Positions 1 through 5,740 of a DNA stretch of 6,168 nt are shown here, piece after piece. The position numbers and the translations under genes are program-made. The DNA comes from Candidatus Zhuqueibacterota bacterium. GTDB lineage: Bacteria; Zhuqueibacterota; Zhuqueibacteria; Zhuqueibacterales; Zhuqueibacteraceae. Location: assembly GCA_013361015.1 (NCBI GenBank), contig JABWAN010000372.1, forward strand, positions 1-6,168, given 5' to 3'. Under the pieces are notes generated by a model. The model made no database searches and was not told where the DNA came from. It saw only the letters and a list, made by a program, of their open reading frames with translations. Position 1 is the stretch's first letter; the number at the start of each line of letters is the position of its first letter.

Positions 1-17
1 TTGATTTTTCATCACCA

Positions 18-23
18 AAGGAG
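18..23 (+). promoter_or_regulatory. Ribosome binding site of the DUF4287-DUF5655 gene
   Basis: AAGGAG lies 8 nt before the ATG at 32. It is a strong Shine-Dalgarno match and fixes the start of the first gene. The promoter, if separate, lies upstream of the window. Confidence 0.8.
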
Positions 24-31
24 AGAAAGCT

Positions 32-607
32 ATGAGCAGCGTTGACAAAGCCGTGGAAACCCAACTCAAGAACATTCAAACCAAAGCCGGCAAATCGCTC
101 GATCAACTTTATGCCCTCATCAAAAAGAGCGGGCTGGCGAAGCACGGCGAGATTCGCGACATGCTCAAGAAAGATGTGGGCATGGGCCATGGTGATGCCA
201 ACACCGTCGTGCATTTCTACATGAAGTCTCTCGAGCCGGCTTCGGCGCAAGCGAGTAGTGCTTCTCCCAATGCCGCGATTGACGCAATCTACACCGGGCC
301 CAAAGCGCATTTCCGCCCGATTCACGACAAGCTCATGGCCGCGCTCAACAAGTTCGGCGAGTTTGAAATCGCGCCGAAAAAAGGCTACGTGAGCTTGCGC
401 CGCAAAAAGCAATTCGTCATGATCGGCCCGGCCACCAACACGCGCTTTGAAGTCGGGTTGAACATGAAAGACGTGAAAGCCACGGCGCGCTTGCTCGCGA
501 TGCCGCCGGGCGGGATGTGCCAGTACAAAGTCAATCTCACGGACGTGAAAGAAGTTGATAAAGAGTTGATTGATTGGATTAAACAAGCGTATGACAGCGC
601 GGGTTGA
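32..607 (+). CDS. DUF4287 and DUF5655 domain-containing protein
   Basis: This encodes a 191-residue soluble protein with no signal peptide or membrane segment, so it is probably cytoplasmic. The N-terminal part (about residues 5-65) has the DUF4287 pattern: Q-x-x-NI-x-x-KAGKSLDQLY, then KHGEIRDMLKKDVGMGHGDAN. A low-complexity Ala/Ser linker (about 69-82) joins it to a DUF5655-like domain (about 84-188). That domain has the typical APKKGYVSLRRKKQFVMIGPAT core (114-135), a MCQYKV segment (162-167) and a WIKQAYD end. The two-domain arrangement and length are normal for the family. The molecular function is unknown. The basic APKK/RRKK surface could suggest nucleic-acid or phosphate contact, but that is inference. 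The start is well supported by AAGGAG 8 nt upstream. The gene is followed by a palindrome and a MmcQ/YjbR gene on the same strand, another small protein family common near such genes. Confidence 0.9.
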   Translation: MSSVDKAVETQLKNIQTKAGKSLDQLYALIKKSGLAKHGEIRDMLKKDVGMGHGDANTVVHFYMKSLEPASAQASSASPNAAIDAIYTGPKAHFRPIHDKLMAALNKFGEFEIAPKKGYVSLRRKKQFVMIGPATNTRFEVGLNMKDVKATARLLAMPPGGMCQYKVNLTDVKEVDKELIDWIKQAYDSAG

Positions 608-614
608 ATGAAGG

Positions 615-655
615 CCAAACCTTTACTCAACTTTGAAAGTTGTGTAAAGGTTTGG
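615..655. repeat. 41-bp near-perfect palindrome between two genes
   Basis: The arms 615-634 and 636-655 are complementary at 19 of 20 positions around a central G at 635. The only mismatch is T627/T643. The outer 12 bp (CCAAACCTTTAC with GTAAAGGTTTGG) are perfect. In RNA this would form a long hairpin. It begins 7 nt after the stop of the upstream gene and ends 7 nt before the AAGG of the downstream gene. No run of T follows on either strand, so it is not a textbook intrinsic terminator. It may be an RNA-stabilising or attenuating hairpin, a dyad binding site or a dispersed repeat. Confidence 0.85.
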
Positions 656-671
656 TCAGTGAAAGGCAGCT

Positions 672-1082
672 ATGGGCGCAAAACATTTGCAACGCGTGCG
701 GCGCATCTGTATGGCGCTGCCCGCGACCGTTGAAAAACTTTCGCACGGCGAGCCGACTTTCTTCGTAGCCAAGAAAGTCTTTTGCATGTTTGCCAACAAC
801 CATCACAACGACGGGCGCATTGCGGTGTGGCTGCCTGCGCCTTCCGGCGTGCAAGAAATGCTGATTAAGTCTGCACCGGAGAAATATTTCAAGCCGCCGT
901 ATGTGGGCGTGCGGGGCTGGATCGGCGTCGAGCTGGCGTGCGTGCGTGATGAAGAATTGGAATTTCACGTGCGCGAAGCGTGGCGACTGATTGCGCCGCC
1001 CAAATTGCAAACAGCAGCGCCGGCGCCCGTACGGCGTAAGACAAACATTGATACGCGGTTTGAACACGGGAAAATGATTTAA
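672..1082 (+). CDS. MmcQ/YjbR family protein
   Basis: This encodes a 136-residue protein with features of the MmcQ/YjbR (DUF419) family: an N-terminal helix leading into ALP (15-17), then SHGEPTFFVAKKVF (24-37), the central strand RIAVWL (49-54) and PEKYFKPPYVGVRGWIGVEL (69-88). A C-terminal helix VREAWRLIAP (100-109) follows. The family has a CyaY-like fold and is often annotated as DNA-binding, but its role is not established. The family is usually about 115-120 residues. Here a roughly 25-residue tail rich in Ala, Pro, Arg and Lys is added. The start is the ATG at 672, preceded by AAGG 5 nt upstream. An in-frame stop at 660-662 excludes a longer form. The gene may be co-transcribed with the one before it (64 bp gap holding the palindrome). 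It ends 10 bp from the convergent haem protein gene. Confidence 0.85.
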   Translation: MGAKHLQRVRRICMALPATVEKLSHGEPTFFVAKKVFCMFANNHHNDGRIAVWLPAPSGVQEMLIKSAPEKYFKPPYVGVRGWIGVELACVRDEELEFHVREAWRLIAPPKLQTAAPAPVRRKTNIDTRFEHGKMI

Positions 1083-1092
1083 ACGACCATCC

Positions 1093-1575
1093 TTAGGGTA
1101 CCATTTTCTGCGCGTTGCTATTGAGCCGCGCGCGTTCCCCTTTCGCCCACGCAATCAATACACGATTGTCCTCCTCGGAAAGACGGGCGTGCGCATGCAA
1201 CGGCAAGTATGAAGGCAACGGCATGGCGCGTTGTTCGAGCACCTCGGCGATTTCCTCCAATTTGTGATCCGCGCGTTTCGCATCATAGCTCCCCCATTCG
1301 GAAAAATTCAAATGACGGCGGCCGTCGTTCACGTGCTCGGCGAGAAACCACGAAACCGGCGTGAAGTTGCTGTACCACGGCCAATTCGTATTGTGCGTGT
1401 GGCAGTCCTGGCAAGCACGTTGCAAAAGTGCGTCAACATTTGAAGGCACCTGCAATTGCGCCTGTATAGTGCGACTGGCATCGACCGGCGGATTGCTGCG
1501 TTCGGGACGAAAAAATTGCGCAATCACGAACAATGCGAGTATCACATACGCGATGATTTTGAGCCACTTCTTCAT
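1093..1575 (-). CDS. Membrane-anchored haem-binding (c-type) domain protein
   Basis: This encodes a 160-residue protein of the haem-binding domain family (Haem_bd type). Residues 1-21 (MKKW then IIAYVILALFVIAQFF) form an uncleaved-looking signal anchor, so the rest should lie in the periplasm. CQDCH at 55-59 is a classical CxxCH site for covalent haem c. It is followed by the family-typical block NTNWPWYSNFTPVSWFLAEHV (62-82) and by NFSEWGSY (90-97). Met118 in the RAMPLPSY segment is a candidate distal ligand. An in-frame ATG exists 93 nt further upstream, but AAAGGA 6 nt before the ATG at 1575 and the clean signal anchor favour this start. The gene stands alone, convergent with the MmcQ/YjbR gene and divergent from the phytase. 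It is probably an electron-transfer or redox partner, but no partner gene is visible here. Confidence 0.88.
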   Translation of the reverse strand: MKKWLKIIAYVILALFVIAQFFRPERSNPPVDASRTIQAQLQVPSNVDALLQRACQDCHTHNTNWPWYSNFTPVSWFLAEHVNDGRRHLNFSEWGSYDAKRADHKLEEIAEVLEQRAMPLPSYLPLHAHARLSEEDNRVLIAWAKGERARLNSNAQKMVP

Positions 1576-1577
1576 AT

Positions 1578-1587
1578 GGATTCCTTT
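1578..1587 (-). promoter_or_regulatory. Ribosome binding site of the haem protein gene
   Basis: On the minus strand AAAGGA lies within this interval and its end is about 6 nt from the ATG at 1575. It decides the start in favour of the MKKW form over the ATG 93 nt upstream. Confidence 0.7.
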
Positions 1588-1630
1588 CATAATGGTTTTG
1601 TGCGAGTGAAATCCCAGTCCACGTGTCAAA

Positions 1631-1659
1631 GCAAGGTAAATTTTGCAACGCAACCTTGC
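1631..1659. repeat. Inverted repeat over the haem protein promoter
   Basis: GCAAGGT (1631-1637) and ACCTTGC (1653-1659) are perfect 7-bp inverted arms 15 bp apart, with centres 22 bp apart, about two helical turns. The pair spans the predicted -10, start point and part of the spacer of the candidate minus-strand promoter. It could be an operator, but short repeats like this also arise by chance. Confidence 0.3.
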
Positions 1660-1668
1660 AAGTGGCAA
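1640..1668 (-). promoter_or_regulatory. Candidate promoter of the haem protein gene
   Basis: On the minus strand TTGCCA (plus-strand 1663-1668) is separated by exactly 17 bp from CAAAAT (1640-1645). They match the sigma70 consensus at 5/6 and 4/6. This would give a leader of roughly 55-60 nt before the ATG at 1575. The assignment rests on sequence only, and the -10 is weak. Confidence 0.35.
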
Positions 1669-1867
1669 AACAGCGCAGCACTTTACGCTGGTAAAAGTCT
1701 AGCTCGGATTTTCGACACGCTGAAAAGCGCAGCCCTGCGGGCAGCACACGGATTAAAAACGCACACCGTCAAGCTTATTCCGCGTGTGTTGTTGTTCCGC
1801 GGGGAGCTAAAAAACTTTCTGAATTTGTTTTTCTAATTCGTTAGCACCTTCGGACAAAGCGAACAAA

Positions 1868-1872
1868 TAAGG
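1868..1872 (+). promoter_or_regulatory. Ribosome binding site of the phytase gene
   Basis: TAAGG lies 6 nt before the ATG at 1879. This favours that start over the in-frame ATG at 1891. Confidence 0.55.
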
Positions 1873-1878
1873 CAATTC

Positions 1879-2970
1879 ATGCAATCCAAAATGAAGAGAA
1901 CTACGTGGGCCGGGGCATTCTTGCTGACGGCGTTGGTGCTCTCACTGGAATCTTCCACGTTTATTAAAATTTTTCCCAAGGTCGCCACGGGCGCCGTTAA
2001 GGCCGATGCCGACGACCCTGCGATTTGGATTCATCCGACCGACCCGGCGCTTTCCGTAATCATTGGCACGGATAAAGATTCCGCCGAAGGCGGTTTGTAT
2101 GTTTGGAATCTGCAAGGCAGACAACTCCAATTCATACCGATCGCGCGTCCCAACAACGTTGATGTTCGGCATGGCATGCAACTCGGAACACGCACAGTCG
2201 ATATTGCGGTAACACAGGAATGTCGCAATCGCAGGCTGCGAGTTTTTGAGATCAATCCACAAAACGGCCTGTTAACGGACATTACCACGAGCGCGGGCAT
2301 CGCGACGCCGGAGCTGGAGGCGCCGTATGGTTTGTGTTTGTATCGCCGGAAGCACGACGGCGCCATGTTCGTGATTGCCAGCAGCCGCGCCGGCAAATCC
2401 GCAACGAGTTTGCACCAGTATCAATTATCGGACGATGGTCAAGGCAAAGTGCAGGGCAAATATGTGCGCGCCTTCGGACACAATACCATCGAAGACAAAG
2501 TGGAAGGGCTAGTGGCGGACGATGAGCTAGGTTATGTGTACGCCGCTGATGAAGAGGCCGCGGTACGAAAGTATCATGCCGATCCCGCGGATGGTAATGA
2601 TCAAGCGCTTGCGGTCTTCGCAAGCGACGACGGCATCAAAGGCGATCGCAAAGGCCTGGCTCTCTATCGTTGTGATGAGCAGACCGGATACCTTCTGCTT
2701 TCGAGCCAAAAAGGCAAAAAGTATTCTTCACTCAAAGTCTATCGTCGCGAGGGCGAGGTGGGCGATCCGCACGAACACAAACTGCTCATGACGTTGGACA
2801 CCATTGGCTCAAATGAGACTGACGGTTTGGAGGTGACGCATCACGGCATTCAAGGGCAATTTCCGCACGGCTTCATCGTGAAGCACGATTCGCCGGGCCG
2901 TCGTTTTCAGCTTTATTCGTGGCAGGATCTCATGTTGAGCGTGCCACAAATTTGCTCCAGCCAAAAGTGA
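1879..2970 (+). CDS. Beta-propeller phytase (3-phytase-like), secreted
   Basis: This encodes a 363-residue protein of the beta-propeller phytase family, which removes phosphates from inositol hexakisphosphate using calcium ions. A basic start (MQSKMKR) and a hydrophobic stretch (about 10-22) form a signal peptide, so it acts outside the cytoplasm. The family length (about 350-385) is matched, so the gene looks complete. Family blocks in order: DADDPAIWIHP (43-53), GTDKD and GGLYVW (63-76), RPNNVDVRHG (90-99), YGLCLY (150-155), VEGLVADDELGYVYAADEEAAV (208-229), GDRKGLALY (255-263), LLLSSQ (272-277) and NETDGLEV (312-319). By alignment from memory with the Bacillus enzyme, Glu209, Glu225, Asp256 and Gln277 match its Glu211, Glu227, Asp258 and Gln279. 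Lys258 replaces its calcium-site Glu260, which could alter metal binding. The gene lies upstream of a LamG/FN3-like secreted protein. The promoter was not identified. Confidence 0.9.
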   Translation: MQSKMKRTTWAGAFLLTALVLSLESSTFIKIFPKVATGAVKADADDPAIWIHPTDPALSVIIGTDKDSAEGGLYVWNLQGRQLQFIPIARPNNVDVRHGMQLGTRTVDIAVTQECRNRRLRVFEINPQNGLLTDITTSAGIATPELEAPYGLCLYRRKHDGAMFVIASSRAGKSATSLHQYQLSDDGQGKVQGKYVRAFGHNTIEDKVEGLVADDELGYVYAADEEAAVRKYHADPADGNDQALAVFASDDGIKGDRKGLALYRCDEQTGYLLLSSQKGKKYSSLKVYRREGEVGDPHEHKLLMTLDTIGSNETDGLEVTHHGIQGQFPHGFIVKHDSPGRRFQLYSWQDLMLSVPQICSSQK

Positions 2971-3173
2971 ATACGCGTGGCCACGTCGGAATGCTCACAC
3001 CTAAAACATGGCGTTACCACTTGCTGGCATTGCGAAAAAGCGCTTGCATCTCAAACCATTTCTTATAAATTCGTTCGGCTTGAAAATCGCATCATGCTGC
3101 TTTGCTCACCTGCCAACTTCAAGCCGTGTGGTTGTGCAATGTTTTTCGAAGCCTCTGTTGGAGTACTGTTCCA
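2971..3173. other. Gap between phytase and LamG/FN3 gene
   Basis: This 203-bp gap has no convincing gene. TTGCAT (3044-3049) and TATAAA (3064-3069) resemble promoter hexamers, but the 14-bp spacing is too short for a normal sigma70 promoter. No terminator hairpin with a T-run is visible, so read-through from the phytase gene is possible. Confidence 0.4.
3160..3163 (+). promoter_or_regulatory. Shine-Dalgarno site supporting a TTG start
   Basis: GGAG, within TTGGAG, ends 10 nt before the TTG at 3174. Together with the signal peptide that begins there, it supports TTG rather than the ATG at 3102 as the start. Confidence 0.5.
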
Positions 3174-4229
3174 TTGAAAAAACCGTCTTGCACTGCAGTC
3201 GTTATCAGCCTTGCCTTTCTCTTTCCTGCTTCCATAAAAACTCAATGGCACACCAATGGTTTTCTCGATCTTTCCGGTGCAGTCGTGGTCGAGACCGAGG
3301 ATTTTTCAAACAATTTATGGCCGCATACGTTTTCATTGCAGTCGCTGGACTACCTCAGCGTTGCACTCGATGCACTGCCTGCTCGCTTTGCCACTGAAAC
3401 CAGCTTCACTTTCGAAACACGTTTCTATTTGAACGAAGCGCAAGCGCCCGCAGTGTTGCTCACTTTGGGAGATGCGAACGCCGAGCGCCTATACTTCCAG
3501 CTTCGCAAAGAGCAAGGTGCAATACTGGTGGCTGAGTTCTATGAGGCCGGCGCCGCGGTTGCAAAGCTCGTTACTCACAAGATGCTCAACGCGGGTGAAT
3601 GGCTAGAATTGGCAATGGTGTCCGAGCGCATTGCAACGGATTTGCAAGCCGTGCGTCTCTACCTCAACGGCGAGCGCCTCGCTGAAAAAAACTTCGCCAT
3701 TACATGGCGATGGCCGCACGAGGCAACGCTATTTTTGGGCGGCGCGCCGGGCCAACAAACTTTTTCCGGCAAGATGGATGAGGTGCGGCTCTCCGCCGGG
3801 ACACGTTATTCTGGAGCGCACTACGCGCGCGCGCAATCGCTCATGGCCGATACGCACACACTTGCGTTGTGGAATTTCGAACACGAGCCGATGCCAATGC
3901 CGCTGACCTATCACTGGCGCGAAGGCGCGATGGGCAGCCGATTCTCGGCGTTCGTGGCCAAGGCCTATCATAGAGACACGATCGAATTGGAGTGGCAGGC
4001 TACGCGCGAGCAAGGCCTCGAGGCCTACGTGGTTGAACGCCGCGATGCTACTGCGACCGGCAAGTTCGAACGCTGCGGCTACATGCCTGCCCTCGGCTCC
4101 ACGGAGCAAGAACAGCAATATCGTTTTGTTGATGCACCGCCGGCTCCCGGGCGCTATTATTATCGCTTGCGCGTCGTCGATCAAAACGGCAACAGCGGCT
4201 ATTCCCAAGAGATTGCCGGCAGCCTATAG
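3174..4229 (+). CDS. Secreted LamG-like and fibronectin-III-like domain protein
   Basis: The preferred start is TTG at 3174, giving 351 residues. The open frame extends back to an ATG at 3102, but that adds 24 residues with no signal-peptide character. From the TTG the protein begins with KK and a hydrophobic run (about 8-21), a normal export signal, with GGAG 10 nt upstream. Residues about 77-236 resemble a concanavalin-A-like LamG domain: FTFETRFYLNE, RLYLNGERLAEK, LFLGG, FSGKMDEVRLS then RYSGAHY, and ALWNFE. Residues about 257-347 resemble a fibronectin-III-like domain (IELEWQA, AYVVERRD, YRFVDAPPAPGRYYYRLRVVDQNGNSGYS). It is probably a carbohydrate- or protein-binding extracellular protein. 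In FCB-type bacteria such domains often precede a C-terminal sorting tail, but none is seen here, and no frame downstream encodes one. It lies 203 bp after the phytase and may be co-expressed. The substrate is unknown. Confidence 0.78.
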   Translation: MKKPSCTAVVISLAFLFPASIKTQWHTNGFLDLSGAVVVETEDFSNNLWPHTFSLQSLDYLSVALDALPARFATETSFTFETRFYLNEAQAPAVLLTLGDANAERLYFQLRKEQGAILVAEFYEAGAAVAKLVTHKMLNAGEWLELAMVSERIATDLQAVRLYLNGERLAEKNFAITWRWPHEATLFLGGAPGQQTFSGKMDEVRLSAGTRYSGAHYARAQSLMADTHTLALWNFEHEPMPMPLTYHWREGAMGSRFSAFVAKAYHRDTIELEWQATREQGLEAYVVERRDATATGKFERCGYMPALGSTEQEQQYRFVDAPPAPGRYYYRLRVVDQNGNSGYSQEIAGSL

Positions 4230-4404
4230 TGGAAGTAGCAGACTCGTACCGTGCGATTCCACTGCCGATTCCAACCCGCGAGCGACGTAGAAATCCATAT
4301 TTGCACCAATCCATCGTTTTACTCATCCATCATCCCAAGCTTCAAATCCTCAATGGCTGGAGAACTCATGCCCATCGTCGCATAGTTGCTGCCCGGGCAC
4401 AACC

Positions 4405-4441
4405 GCAGGCGTGCGACTCACCGAGTTATTCGAACGCCTGC
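4405..4441. repeat. Stem-loop with 8-bp perfect outer stem
   Basis: GCAGGCGT (4405-4412) pairs with ACGCCTGC (4434-4441). Inside, ACTC (4416-4419) can pair with GAGT (4423-4426) around ACC. It lies 175 bp after the LamG gene. No T-run follows, so a terminator role is uncertain. Confidence 0.45.
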
Positions 4442-4448
4442 CTGGGTA

Positions 4449-4461
4449 TTACATAATGTAA
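4449..4461. promoter_or_regulatory. Dyad TTACAT-A-ATGTAA
   Basis: This is a perfect 6-bp dyad around one central base. It shares the ACAT/ATGT core with the dyad at 4511-4524, so both could be sites for one regulator of the importer operon. The regulator is unknown. Confidence 0.35.
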
Positions 4462-4510
4462 CAATGCGCTCGTTGAAAGAGATGCAATTTTTAAGTACAG
4501 ATTTATACCA

Positions 4511-4524
4511 CAACATTTATGTTG
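4511..4524. promoter_or_regulatory. Dyad CAACAT-TT-ATGTTG
   Basis: This is a perfect 6-bp dyad around TT. Its right half continues into ATGTTGCG (4519-4526), which recurs at 4550-4557, 31 bp (about three helical turns) further on and just upstream of the predicted -35. The phasing suggests a regulator binding site, but this is inferred from sequence only. Confidence 0.4.
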
Positions 4525-4561
4525 CGCGCGTTTTTTCTTCGCAATCTGAATGTTGCGGTAC

Positions 4562-4592
4562 GTGACACTGCGCTCCCCAATCTAGTCATAAT
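4562..4592 (+). promoter_or_regulatory. Candidate promoter of the ABC importer operon
   Basis: GTGACA (4562-4567, 5/6 match to the -35) is followed after 19 bp by CATAAT (4587-4592, 5/6 match to the -10). The spacing is at the upper end of what is usual. Transcription would start near 4599 and leave a leader of about 40 nt before the ATG at 4641. Confidence 0.4.
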
Positions 4593-4623
4593 GAGTACAG
4601 CTTGCTGCCGGTCGAACCGAGAC

Positions 4624-4629
4624 GAGGAG
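4624..4629 (+). promoter_or_regulatory. Ribosome binding site of the solute-binding protein gene
   Basis: GAGGAG ends 11 nt before the ATG at 4641. It lies inside the longer open frame that begins at 4602, so it argues against that earlier ATG. Confidence 0.6.
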
Positions 4630-4640
4630 TTCCACAAAAA

Positions 4641-5693
4641 ATGATGCGAACAAGAATCTCTTTGCGCCAGTTCTTTTTCATTCTGGCCATTGCGAGTCTA
4701 AACCTGTGCGGCTGTGCTGAAGATGGCCTCCAGCTCGTGATCTATTCTCCCCACGGCAAAGAGCTGTTGGATGATTTTGCCAAGCGTTTTGAGAAAGATC
4801 ATCCAGGCGTAAAGGTGAGATGGCAAGACATGGGTGCGCAAGATGCACTGGATCGCGTGCGTTCGGAGCGCGCCAACCCACAAGCGGATATTTGGTGGGG
4901 CGCGCCGGCGCCCTTGTTTATGCGCGCAGCCGAAGAGAATCTTTTAGAGCCTTATCGGCCTTCATGGGCAGCGGCGGTGGCTGCGAGCTATCGCGATGCA
5001 CGGGATCGCTGGTACGCCACGTGGATCACGCCCGAAGTAATCATGTACAATTCGAAAACGCTCACGCGCGAGCACGCGCCGCAAGATTGGGACGAGACGC
5101 TCTCCGAAAAGTGGCGCGGCAAAATCGTCTTGCGCGATCCGCTCGCTTCCGGAACTTTGCGCGCAATTTTCTTCGCGCTCATTTATCGGCAATATCAACA
5201 AACCGGCACCGCGGCCGCGGGGTATGAATGGCTGCGGCAATTGGAAGCCAACACCAAAACGTATGCGGCCAATCCCACCCTGCTCTATCTCGCGCTCTCG
5301 CGCGGCGAAGCGCAATTCACGCTGTGGAATCATCCCGACGTGCTGCTGCAAAAACATCAATATGGTTATCCATTCGAATATGTCGTGCCCGCGAGCGGCG
5401 TTCCGCTTGTGCCCGAGGGCATTGCGCTTGTGGCGGGTGCAAAGCATCTCGACCTCGCCAAAGATTTTTATGAATATGTGACCACGCCGGAAGCTTACCT
5501 TCATGCGGCGAAAATTTATTGGCGCATCCCCGCCCGCACGGATTTAAACTTCTCGGAATTTTCTCCCGAAACCGATCCGCGCAACTTCCCCGGCTTGCCG
5601 CTGGATTGGAAGTTGTTTGCAGACAGTTCGGAGACGTGGATGAAATATTGGGACGCGCACATACGCAACCAGGGCAAGGCATCGGCAAAATGA
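4641..5693 (+). CDS. ABC importer solute-binding lipoprotein, AfuA/FbpA-like
   Basis: This encodes a 350-residue binding protein that would capture a substrate outside the membrane and deliver it to an ABC importer. The start at 4641 is preferred because GAGGAG lies upstream and a proper signal then follows: basic MMRTRISLRQ, a hydrophobic run, and lipobox L22-C-G-C25, with Cys25 as the lipid-modified residue. The ATG at 4602 would add 13 hydrophilic residues. Mature-protein features fit COG1840-type proteins: LVIYSPHGKE (32-41), a FEKDHPGVKVRW segment, ADIWWGAP (82-89), ITPEVIMYN (129-137), WRGKIVLRDPLASGT (158-172), VPEGIALV (257-264) and RIPARTD (295-301). Ferric-binding members carry adjacent tyrosines near the motif after GEA. 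Here that place reads WNHPDVLL (229-236), so iron is less likely and an anionic organic or sugar-phosphate ligand is possible. The ATPase gene follows 47 bp downstream, indicating an operon. Confidence 0.87.
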   Translation: MMRTRISLRQFFFILAIASLNLCGCAEDGLQLVIYSPHGKELLDDFAKRFEKDHPGVKVRWQDMGAQDALDRVRSERANPQADIWWGAPAPLFMRAAEENLLEPYRPSWAAAVAASYRDARDRWYATWITPEVIMYNSKTLTREHAPQDWDETLSEKWRGKIVLRDPLASGTLRAIFFALIYRQYQQTGTAAAGYEWLRQLEANTKTYAANPTLLYLALSRGEAQFTLWNHPDVLLQKHQYGYPFEYVVPASGVPLVPEGIALVAGAKHLDLAKDFYEYVTTPEAYLHAAKIYWRIPARTDLNFSEFSPETDPRNFPGLPLDWKLFADSSETWMKYWDAHIRNQGKASAK

Positions 5694-5740
5694 GCAGTCG
5701 AATTCGCAACGAACGCAGCGGCAACGAGTAGCAGAGGCCC

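Larger units (their letters stand above)
1576..1878. other. Divergent intergenic region (303 bp)
   Basis: This lies between the haem protein (-) and phytase (+) starts. It holds a candidate minus-strand promoter (1640-1668) overlapped by an inverted repeat (1631-1659). On the plus strand I see only a TCTAAT -10-like hexamer at 1832-1837 without a good -35, so the phytase promoter is not resolved. An open frame crosses the region, but it has no recognisable protein features and I do not call it a gene. Confidence 0.6.
4230..4640. other. Regulatory-looking intergenic region before the ABC importer
   Basis: This 411-bp gap has no convincing gene. Its first 160 bp are featureless. From 4391 onward it holds a stem-loop (4405-4441), two dyads sharing ACAT/ATGT half-sites (4449-4461 and 4511-4524), a direct repeat of ATGTTGCG (4519-4526 and 4550-4557) and a candidate promoter (4562-4592). 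The second half is richer in A+T than the neighbouring genes, as expected for a control region. Confidence 0.6.

Noticed and set aside
627..1154. Minus-strand open frame of 175 codons opposite the MmcQ/YjbR gene
   Set aside because: It runs antisense to a recognisable family protein and has Arg/His-rich composition typical of shadow frames.
1624..1629. Perfect TTGACA -35 hexamer on the minus strand upstream of the haem protein gene
   Set aside because: No acceptable -10 lies 16-19 bp downstream. The nearest candidate is about 29 bp away, so the TTGCCA/CAAAAT pair was preferred.
1456..1836. Plus-strand open frame of 126 codons across the haem-protein start and the divergent gap
   Set aside because: It is antisense to the well-supported haem protein in its first third. 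It shows no domain or signal features and has no good ribosome binding site.
2976..2985. 10-bp palindrome CGTGGCCACG after the phytase gene
   Set aside because: It is short, has no loop for an RNA hairpin and no T-run. It is expected by chance in GC-rich DNA.
3044..3069. TTGCAT and TATAAA as a promoter for the LamG/FN3 gene
   Set aside because: The spacing of 14 bp is too short for a usual sigma70 promoter, so it is mentioned only in the gap description.
4229..4456. 75-codon open frame directly after the LamG/FN3 gene, considered as a small gene or frameshifted tail
   Set aside because: There is no ribosome binding site, no sorting-domain motif and no recognisable composition. It overlaps the stem-loop and part of the dyad region.
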